A stretch of DNA of 7,489 nt from Flavobacteriaceae bacterium (lineage in GTDB: Bacteria; Bacteroidota; Bacteroidia; Flavobacteriales; Flavobacteriaceae): NCBI GenBank assembly GCA_003511845.1, contig DOIV01000107.1:1-7489 (forward strand), written 5' to 3'. This document shows, one piece after another, positions 1 to 5,941 of this stretch. The notes beneath the pieces are model-generated. The model did no database searches. It saw only the letters and a program-made list of their open reading frames with translations, and was not told the origin of the DNA. The position numbers and the translations under genes were made by a program. Within the stretch, counting starts at the first letter, position 1, and every line of letters starts with the position of its first letter.

Positions 1-584
1 ATTTCATCTACAGCAGAATTATAAGCTACGGTATGTGTTCCAGGCACTTTATCTATTCGCTTTGAAACAATTGGTATTGTTTTATCTTCATTTGTTACAT
101 CTAAACTCCAATTTTCATTGTCAGTCTGCTCAATAACACCTTCTGCTAATGTAATTGCTGTCCCACTTGGTGCATCTATTTTTTGTGTATGATGAATTTC
201 TTCCATACGCACATTATAACTATCAAACTTTCGCATCATCTGTGCCAATTGCTTATTCAATTCAAAAAACAAATTGACACCTAAACTATAATTTGAAGCA
301 TAAATAAAAGCTCCGTTATTTGCCTTACAATTCTCTACAGCAATATTAAATTTACTCAACCAACCTGTTGTACCTGAAATAATTGGAATGTTTTTATTAA
401 AGCATTTATTAATATTTCTAAAAGCCTCTGTTGGCACACTAAAATCTATAGCAACATCTGCTTCTGACAAGTTATCATCTTTAGTATCTACATCTATCTT
501 TGCAACTATTACATGTCCTCTTTCTAAGGCAATTCTTTCAATAGTTTTTCCCATTTTTCCATATCCAAATAATGCAATATTCAT
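1..584 (-). CDS. dapB: 4-hydroxy-tetrahydrodipicolinate reductase DapB (3' end outside window)
   Basis: DapB reduces the DapA product to tetrahydrodipicolinate in the cytoplasm, on the path to lysine and meso-diaminopimelate for peptidoglycan. I translated this strand by hand: it is open from an ATG at 584-582 to the window edge, giving 194 complete codons. An N-terminal Rossmann glycine motif GYGKMG is at residues 7-12. SGTTGW at 70-75 is the family's GTTG loop. The signature EEIHHTQKIDAPSGTA at 128-143 carries the catalytic His pair (131-132) and Lys135. PGTHTVAY at 181-188 is the conserved stretch of the substrate domain. Bacteroidota DapB is, as I recall, near 235 residues against 273 in E. 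coli, so roughly 40 C-terminal residues are missing only because the window ends. The start lies 10 bases after the DUF5683 stop, with no Shine-Dalgarno, so it is read as the fourth gene of the par operon. Asp31 at the end of beta strand 2, followed by Val rather than the E. coli Arg, hints at NADH preference (inference). Confidence 0.96.
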   Translation of the reverse strand, partial: MNIALFGYGKMGKTIERIALERGHVIVAKIDVDTKDDNLSEADVAIDFSVPTEAFRNINKCFNKNIPIISGTTGWLSKFNIAVENCKANNGAFIYASNYSLGVNLFFELNKQLAQMMRKFDSYNVRMEEIHHTQKIDAPSGTAITLAEGVIEQTDNENWSLDVTNEDKTIPIVSKRIDKVPGTHTVAYNSAVDE

Positions 585-594
585 AACTAATCAA

Positions 595-1182
595 TTAAAA
601 ATTAAAACTTACCCTAGCTCCAAAACCCGTCTGATTGGTAGTAGGAACTGTAAAAATTGCTGGCTGAAACGAAATATTAGTATTTAAAGCTTTATCAGGC
701 AAGTGAGCATCTACATTGGCTTCTATAATATTTAAAATATATAACCCAATAGTAATAAACAGTGATAAATCTCTGTTCTTTTTAAAAACCGTCTGAGCTC
801 TTTCTAATGCATTTTTATCATATGTTGGATTACCTTCAACACTACCATCAAATTCATGAGGTCTACCAGCAATTTCAAGTTTAAATGCTTCTCTAAATCT
901 ATTATGTTTCTTATTATTATCAATATAAAAATAAACACTAGTACCTAAAGTTCCCCAAACAATAGGTGCTTTCCAATACTTTTTATTAAACATTTGACCC
1001 ATGCCTGGTAATATGGCAGAATAGAATGCTGCTTTAGACGGAGCTAAAATATCAACTTCATCAGCAATAAATGAAGTAGAATCAATTTTAGTTATTTTTA
1101 AATCAGCAGGCACCTCTTGTGCAATACTACTCACACAAAAGGTATAAAAAAAGATACTATACATAGCTCTTTTCAACATCAT
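595..1182 (-). CDS. DUF5683 domain-containing envelope protein of unknown function
   Basis: A 195-residue protein that I assign to DUF5683 from memory of the family; its function is not known. Residues 1-21 look like a signal peptide (Lys/Arg near the N-terminus, hydrophobic run IFFYTFCVSS, then IAQ and Glu). The family hallmark, PGMGQ at 59-63 followed by NKKYWKAP, leads into a hydrophobic segment at about 72-87. A second hydrophobic segment at about 138-156 follows the conserved NRDLS and ends in NVDAHL at 156-161. The tail has two alternating polar/hydrophobic strands, ISFQPAIF and GFGARVSFNF, the last ending in Phe as outer-membrane proteins often do. Whether it sits in the inner or the outer membrane is unclear. 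The first ATG directly follows the parB TAA with no gap, and a second ATG follows it, so either may be used. Zero spacing to parB and 10 bases to dapB place it firmly in the operon. Two membrane helices and a signal peptide make a cytoplasmic role in partition unlikely (inference). Confidence 0.88.
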   Translation of the reverse strand: MMLKRAMYSIFFYTFCVSSIAQEVPADLKITKIDSTSFIADEVDILAPSKAAFYSAILPGMGQMFNKKYWKAPIVWGTLGTSVYFYIDNNKKHNRFREAFKLEIAGRPHEFDGSVEGNPTYDKNALERAQTVFKKNRDLSLFITIGLYILNIIEANVDAHLPDKALNTNISFQPAIFTVPTTNQTGFGARVSFNF

Positions 1183-2076
1183 TTACTTTAATAACTTTAT
1201 GATACGGTTAAAATCTTCTTCAGACTGAAAAGGAATTATAATTTTACCTTTATGAGCAGCTGTCAATGTTACGGTTACTTTTGAATTTAAAGTAGAACTC
1301 ATTTCTTTATTTGCTTGCTTGATATATTCTGGAGTTTCCTTAGTACTTGAAATCTTTACAATAGAAGTTCCTTCACGCAAATTCTTAACCAAAAATTCCG
1401 TTTGTCGCACCGATAGATTGTCTTTGACAACTTTTTCATAAATATCAAGTTGTTTGCCAAAATTATCAACACCAATTAAAGCTCTACCATGTCCCATCGA
1501 TAGGAATCCATCTCGCATACCCGTTTGAATTATCGGGTCTAACTTTAATAAACGCAAATAATTGGTTACTGTTGATCTATTTTTACCAACTCTTTTACTT
1601 AAATCTTCTTGAGTCAATTTTATTTCATCAATCAAACGCTGATAAGATAAAGCTACTTCTATAGGATCAAGATCTTTACGTTGAATATTCTCAACCAAAG
1701 CCATTTCAAGCATTTCTTGATCATTTGCCAATCGAATATAAGCTGGTATGGCTTTTAAACCAATTAACTTGGATGCTCTGAAACGACGTTCACCTGAAAC
1801 CAACTGAAATTTATGCCCTTCTAGCTTCCGAACAGTTATAGGTTGAATTACACCTAATTCCTTTATTGAATTAGCCAATTCTTGTAATGATTCTTCATTA
1901 AAATGAGTTCTTGGCTGAAAAGGATTAACTTCAATAGAAGTCAACTCAATCTCAATAATATTACCTACTAATTTATCAGCATTTCTATCTTTAGCCGACT
2001 TGATATCATCAACTGAATCTTTTAACAATGCAGACAAACCTCTACCTAATGCTTGTTTTCTTACAGCTTTAGCCAT
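1183..2076 (-). CDS. parB: Chromosome partitioning protein ParB
   Basis: ParB binds parS sites near the origin, loads as a CTP-dependent clamp, spreads along the DNA and stimulates ParA. The 297-residue length is normal for chromosomal ParB/Spo0J. In order: a ParA-interacting N-terminal motif LGRGLSALL at 10-18; the ParB/Srx CTPase domain at about 40-135, with NPFQPR at 51-56, the CTP-binding GERRFR at 95-100 and ENIQRKDL at 129-136; a helix-turn-helix for parS at about 154-179 (LTQEDLSKRVGKN, then RSTVTNYLRLL); MGHGRAL at 194-200; a linker at about 235-265; and a C-terminal dimerisation segment at about 266-297. The start ATG overlaps the 3' end of parA by 8 bases (ATGGCTAA), which suggests translational coupling and a fixed ratio of the two proteins. 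No key residue is missing. No convincing parS site was seen in the window, so its targets must lie elsewhere. Confidence 0.98.
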   Translation of the reverse strand: MAKAVRKQALGRGLSALLKDSVDDIKSAKDRNADKLVGNIIEIELTSIEVNPFQPRTHFNEESLQELANSIKELGVIQPITVRKLEGHKFQLVSGERRFRASKLIGLKAIPAYIRLANDQEMLEMALVENIQRKDLDPIEVALSYQRLIDEIKLTQEDLSKRVGKNRSTVTNYLRLLKLDPIIQTGMRDGFLSMGHGRALIGVDNFGKQLDIYEKVVKDNLSVRQTEFLVKNLREGTSIVKISSTKETPEYIKQANKEMSSTLNSKVTVTLTAAHKGKIIIPFQSEEDFNRIIKLLK

Positions 2077-2842
2077 TCTTAGTATTATTTTTTAAAATTT
2101 CGTGTGCTAAATTAATATAATTTACCGCACCTTTACTTGTGGCATCATAAGCAATGATGCTTTCCCCAAAACTTGGTGCTTCACCCAAACGTATATTGCG
2201 TTGAATAATGGTTTTAAAAACCATATTATGAAAATGCTTTTTAACTTCAGCAACCACTTGATTGGACAATCGTAAACGAGAATCATACATAGTCAACAAC
2301 AAGCCTTCAATATCAAGTTCAGGGTTATGAACTTTTTGCACACTTTTTATGGTATTTAATAATTTACCTAAACCTTCTAGAGCATAATATTCACATTGAA
2401 TAGGAATAATAACCGCATCAGATGCAGTTAAAGCGTTTAACGTGATTAAACCTAATGAAGGAGCACAATCTATAACAATATAATCATAATCATCTTTGAC
2501 TTCTATCAGTGCCTTTTTGAGCATATACTCTCTATCCTCTTTATCAACCAACTCTAATTCAATAGCAACCAAATCAATATGAGAAGGGATAATGTCAACA
2601 TTTGGTGAATTGGTAGTAACAATAGTATCTTTAACAGCAACCGAATGTTCTAAAAGCTGATAAGTACCTTTTTCAACACCATCTACATCTATTCCTAAAC
2701 CAGAACTAGCATTTGCCTGAGGGTCAGCATCTATCAACAACACCTTCTTCTCTAGCACTCCTAAAGCTGCCGCAAGATTAACCGTTGTAGTTGTCTTACC
2801 AACACCTCCTTTTTGATTAGCAATTGCTATTATTTTACCCAT
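2069..2842 (-). CDS. parA: Chromosome partitioning ATPase ParA (Soj family)
   Basis: A 257-residue ParA/Soj ATPase that dimerises on ATP, binds the nucleoid non-specifically and moves ParB-parS complexes apart. Length and lack of an N-terminal DNA-binding extension mark the chromosomal rather than the large plasmid type. The deviant Walker A motif KGGVGKT is at 11-17 (signature Lys11, catalytic Lys16). Walker A' is LLIDADPQ at 35-42 with Asp40. Walker B is IVIDCAPSLG at 122-131 with Asp125. QRNIRLGEAPSFG at 214-226 matches the conserved C-terminal segment whose Arg residues (215, 218) contribute to DNA binding in homologues. The start is fixed by the usual family N-terminus (KIIAIANQKGG) beginning right after the ATG. 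It is the first gene of the operon: the M16 terminator lies about 80 bases upstream, so its promoter must be in that gap. No Shine-Dalgarno is present. A MinD or plasmid assignment is ruled out by the adjoining parB and the overall match. Confidence 0.98.
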   Translation of the reverse strand: MGKIIAIANQKGGVGKTTTTVNLAAALGVLEKKVLLIDADPQANASSGLGIDVDGVEKGTYQLLEHSVAVKDTIVTTNSPNVDIIPSHIDLVAIELELVDKEDREYMLKKALIEVKDDYDYIVIDCAPSLGLITLNALTASDAVIIPIQCEYYALEGLGKLLNTIKSVQKVHNPELDIEGLLLTMYDSRLRLSNQVVAEVKKHFHNMVFKTIIQRNIRLGEAPSFGESIIAYDATSKGAVNYINLAHEILKNNTKNG

Positions 2843-2922
2843 ATAAACTCTATAATTTTATAGATTATAAAAATACAATTTTTTATGAGGCTGTGAAATG
2901 AAGTTGTGAACAAAAGATGAAC
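2843..2922 (-). promoter_or_regulatory. Probable parA operon promoter region (exact site unresolved)
   Basis: This 80-base stretch lies between the M16 terminator and the parA ATG, so the promoter of parA-parB-DUF5683-dapB is expected here by position. No clean Bacteroidota pair (TTG near -33, TAnnTTTG near -7) is visible. A TATAAT at 2864-2869 on the minus strand has only AGCCTC at the matching -35 distance, so I do not call it. The assignment rests on context, not on a motif. Confidence 0.4.
2849..2864. repeat. AT-rich inverted repeat just upstream of parA
   Basis: TCTATAA and TTATAGA form perfect 7-base arms around a 2-base centre, 7 to 22 bases before the parA start. The spacing is too short for a hairpin terminator. 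A two-fold symmetric site here could be an operator for a dimeric regulator, but in such AT-rich DNA a chance palindrome is quite possible. No regulator family can be named. Confidence 0.35.
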
Positions 2923-2961
2923 AAAAAAACTGCCAAAGGTAAAATTAACCTTTGGCAGTTT
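2923..2961 (-). terminator. Intrinsic terminator of the M16 peptidase gene
   Basis: The 14-base arms at 2927-2940 and 2948-2961 are exact reverse complements (AAACTGCCAAAGGT and its partner) with a 7-base loop. Read on the minus strand, the stem is followed by T residues that run, together with the end of the stem, through 2929-2923. It begins about 22 bases after the peptidase stop codon. On the plus strand the stem is followed by only three T then AAATC, so it works mainly for minus-strand transcription. It separates the peptidase gene from the par operon. Confidence 0.9.
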
Positions 2962-2982
2962 AAATCTCTTATACTCTAACTT

Positions 2983-5826
2983 TTACTTCTTATCTTCAGG
3001 ATATAAAACACCAAATACATAACCCTTTGTTAAGTATTTTTTAGCAACAGCTTGAATATCTTCAGCGTTTATTGCGTCAATCTCTTTGGTTTGTCCTATT
3101 ATTTTAGATCGGTCTTTTTTATCAAAATCAGCATCACTTAAAGCTCTTAACCAAAACTTATTCTGTTTTAGGTTCTCTTTATACTTTAACAATTGTGATT
3201 CTTTAATTTTATTAACATCTATCTCTGTTGGTCCATTATCAATAACACTTTGTAATTCAGCTAAAGCAGCTTCTTTAAGTTTTTCAACATTTTCAGGTCC
3301 ACAAGGAAAAGAAATACTAAAATTATAAGATGCATAAGGGAATTTATTCATACTTCCTCTTGCTCCTACCCCATAAACTCCTGATTCTTCTTCTCGAAGT
3401 TTTTCAATCAACTTTATCGTTAAAATCTCACCTAAACTTTCTAATAGATAAGCTTCTTTTGCATTGTATACAGTTTCACCTGTAAAACTAATTTTCACAC
3501 TACTTTTAGGTTCTGTTCCTTTTTTTATGATTTTTTCAAAAGAACCAGACAATGGTCTAAAACCGTGGTCTTTAAACTCTTCACGAACTTCTGAACTTGG
3601 CAAACTAGCAATGTACTGTTTTACGAAAGCCTTTAATTTATCTTCATCAAAATTACCAACAAAATAAAAGTTAAAATCTCCTGCATTTGCAAATCGCTCT
3701 TGATATTTCTCATAAGCTAAGTTATAATCTGCCGCATCCCAAGATTCAGCATTTGGAAATCCTACAAATCTTTTATTGTTTTTATTTGAAAATTTACCAA
3801 ACTCTATCATAAAATAAAAATTAGGATTAGATAGGATATTACCTAAAAAGGCTTTTTGTTTACTCACGTAAGAATTAAATGCTTTTTCATCTTTATTTAA
3901 AGCTGTAAAGTTTAAATAAATCATTTGAAACATAGTTTCTAAATCTTTTGGGGTAGAACTTCCTGTTAACCCTTCGCTAATTCCACCTATAAAAGGACTA
4001 ACTCTTGCAATTTTACCAGAAAGTAACTTTCCTAAATCTGTCTTAGAAAAACCATTAATTCCTGCATCTGTAAGACCTCGATTTGCATTAGCTGTTTTAA
4101 ATAAAGTTTCAGTATCATATAGAGAAGTACCTCCATAACTAAAAGCTCTCATTATAACTTCATCAGTTTTAAAATCAGTTTTCTTATACGTTACCGTTGC
4201 TCCATTCACTAAAGTTAGGGTTGTTGTTCCCAAGCCTTCATTTTTAACTTCTTTAATAATTGCACCTATTTTAGGAAGTTCTGACATTAACGCATCACCT
4301 AAATCTTTATCTTCATAAGGTTTAATATCTGCTTTTTCAACTTCAGCCAATAAATCTAACACTTCTTGTTCTGTTACTTTTACAACACCTTCTTTTTCTG
4401 CACCAGTTAATACAATTACTCTATTATCTTCATGCAAATAATCCTTAATCAATGATTTTACTTCTTCTAAGCTTATGGTAGATAAGGCCTTTTTATGAAA
4501 ATCATGTTCCCATTCAATACCTGGGATAGGTTCTTGCTCTAAAAAATTATTTACATATTCATATACATAATTTTCTGACTCTGTTTTGTCTTTATTTAAT
4601 AACATTTTATCCATACGAGCCATCACATCTTTTTTTGCTCGTTCAAACTCACCTTTTTGAAATCCATATTTTTTTACACGTGCATTTTCTTCTAACAATA
4701 CTTTTAATGCGGCTAATTGACCTGTTGGACTCGTCATCGCAAAAGATTGATAAGCCTGTTTACTTCTTGCCCATGTACCGCCATGATATGTATACCCATT
4801 AACAAAAGGCGGCTTTTCACCATTACCCAATTCATCCAAACGGTTATTAATCATTTGAGAAAATAAATTTTTAACCATAGATTTTCTATAATCACTTTCT
4901 GTAATATCAGCTTTTGGAAAACCGCTATCTTTATAGAGTAACTGTACTTGATTAAAAGTCGCTTCCTTATCAGTTTCAATGGCAATTAATGTTTCTTTAT
5001 GAGTTGGCACCTCAAACACTTTACGTTCTCTAGGATTTTTAACAGCTTTATAACTACTAAAATGTTTTTTAATTTTTGCTTCTAATTTATCAATATCGAC
5101 ATCACCAACTGCAACAACTGACATTAAACTTGGTCTGTACCAATCATCTTTAAAACGACGTAACACTTCTGGTTTGAAATTTTCTAAAATATCTTTTTTA
5201 CCAATTGGTAACCGTTCAGCATATTTTGAATTGTGCATAATTTTCGGCAAATAATTACCTAACATTCGCTTACCTGCACCTAAACCTAAACGATATTCTT
5301 CTAAAACAACACCTCTCTCTTTATTAATTTCTTCTTCCGTCAATAAAGTATTAAATGCCCAATCTTCAATAATTTGAAATCCTTTTTCTAGTTTCTCTTC
5401 ATCGTCACTTGGGATTGGCAACATATAAACAGTTTCATCAAAACTTGTATATGCGTTTAAATCTGCTCCAAATTCAACACCTATACTTTGTAAATAATCT
5501 ACCAATTCATTCTTTTTGAAATTTTTGGTCCCATTAAAATTCATATGCTCCATAAAGTGAGCCAATCCTTGTTGATCATCATCTTCAACAATTGAACCTA
5601 CATTTACAACAAGTCGTAAAACCACTTTGTCTTCTGGCTTTCCATTATTACGGATATAATAGGTTAGTCCATTTGCTAATTTACCTGTTCTAATGTTTGG
5701 GTCGGTTGGAATAGCAGCATCTTTAATTTCTACACTTGCAGATTTTGGATTGTCTTTTGTTTTCTCTTGAGCAAATGAAAATGCTACAAAAAGAAATAAT
5801 GCTACGACTAAAACTTGTTTCCTCAT
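2983..5826 (-). CDS. Secreted M16 (insulinase/pitrilysin) zinc peptidase, PqqL-like
   Basis: A 947-residue metallopeptidase predicted to act in the periplasm or cell envelope. Residues 1-20 form a signal peptide (MRKQ, hydrophobic VLVVALFLFVAFSF, then AQ). The N-terminal half holds the inverted zinc motif HFMEH at 90-94 (zinc ligands His90 and His94, catalytic Glu93), followed by NFNGTKNF, NAYTS at 124-128 and ERGVVLEEYR at 170-179, where Glu177 aligns with the third zinc ligand. The C-terminal half (about 535-947) repeats the fold without an HxxEH, but keeps the substrate-binding Arg811 and Tyr818 in LREEESGVYGV. This is the single-chain, one-active-half layout of PqqL and FusC-type enzymes (about 930 residues). 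Those take part in TonB-linked iron or ferredoxin uptake, but no receptor gene is visible here, so substrate and role are open. Despite the PqqL name, nothing points to pyrroloquinoline quinone synthesis. A promoter candidate lies about 70 bases before the ATG, which has no Shine-Dalgarno, and a strong terminator follows. No frameshift or missing catalytic residue was seen. Confidence 0.95.
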   Translation of the reverse strand: MRKQVLVVALFLFVAFSFAQEKTKDNPKSASVEIKDAAIPTDPNIRTGKLANGLTYYIRNNGKPEDKVVLRLVVNVGSIVEDDDQQGLAHFMEHMNFNGTKNFKKNELVDYLQSIGVEFGADLNAYTSFDETVYMLPIPSDDEEKLEKGFQIIEDWAFNTLLTEEEINKERGVVLEEYRLGLGAGKRMLGNYLPKIMHNSKYAERLPIGKKDILENFKPEVLRRFKDDWYRPSLMSVVAVGDVDIDKLEAKIKKHFSSYKAVKNPRERKVFEVPTHKETLIAIETDKEATFNQVQLLYKDSGFPKADITESDYRKSMVKNLFSQMINNRLDELGNGEKPPFVNGYTYHGGTWARSKQAYQSFAMTSPTGQLAALKVLLEENARVKKYGFQKGEFERAKKDVMARMDKMLLNKDKTESENYVYEYVNNFLEQEPIPGIEWEHDFHKKALSTISLEEVKSLIKDYLHEDNRVIVLTGAEKEGVVKVTEQEVLDLLAEVEKADIKPYEDKDLGDALMSELPKIGAIIKEVKNEGLGTTTLTLVNGATVTYKKTDFKTDEVIMRAFSYGGTSLYDTETLFKTANANRGLTDAGINGFSKTDLGKLLSGKIARVSPFIGGISEGLTGSSTPKDLETMFQMIYLNFTALNKDEKAFNSYVSKQKAFLGNILSNPNFYFMIEFGKFSNKNNKRFVGFPNAESWDAADYNLAYEKYQERFANAGDFNFYFVGNFDEDKLKAFVKQYIASLPSSEVREEFKDHGFRPLSGSFEKIIKKGTEPKSSVKISFTGETVYNAKEAYLLESLGEILTIKLIEKLREEESGVYGVGARGSMNKFPYASYNFSISFPCGPENVEKLKEAALAELQSVIDNGPTEIDVNKIKESQLLKYKENLKQNKFWLRALSDADFDKKDRSKIIGQTKEIDAINAEDIQAVAKKYLTKGYVFGVLYPEDKK

Positions 5827-5898
5827 AATTGATAGTTTTTAATTAGAATTGATTTTATAAAGTGTTTATCTCTACTTTCCTTAAACAGATTGAGATAC

Positions 5899-5929
5899 CA
5901 AATTTAGTAAATAATAATGAATTTATCAT
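5899..5929 (-). promoter_or_regulatory. Bacteroidota-type promoter candidate for the M16 peptidase
   Basis: On the minus strand TAAATTTG (5906-5899) is an exact match to the TAnnTTTG -7 element used by Bacteroidota sigma factor. The trinucleotide ATG (5929-5927) lies 20 bases upstream, where TTG is expected, so the -33 element matches at two of three bases. Transcription would start near 5893, giving a 5' leader of about 65 bases. The site is in the only gap between fadH and the peptidase gene. Confidence 0.55.
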
Positions 5930-5941
5930 TTAAAAAATTAG

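Noticed and set aside
388..687. Plus-strand open frame of 99 codons
   Set aside because: It runs antisense across dapB and the end of the DUF5683 gene, both of which are well supported; its protein has no recognisable motif.
2864..2869. TATAAT as a -10 box for parA
   Set aside because: There is no TTGACA-like or Bacteroidota TTG element at the right distance, and this hexamer is common by chance in such AT-rich DNA.
3086..3667. Plus-strand open frames of 80 and 67 codons inside the M16 gene
   Set aside because: They lie antisense to a continuous, family-matching coding sequence and look like reading-frame shadows in AT-rich DNA.
4672..4687. CACGTG core inside the M16 gene as a parS site
   Set aside because: Outside the six-base core only about four of ten flanking positions agree with the 16-base consensus, and it falls in ordinary coding sequence.
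5916..5930. AATGA/TCATT inverted repeat after fadH as a terminator
   Set aside because: The arms are 5 bases of almost pure AT with a 5-base loop, too weak for a terminator; it also overlaps the peptidase promoter candidate.
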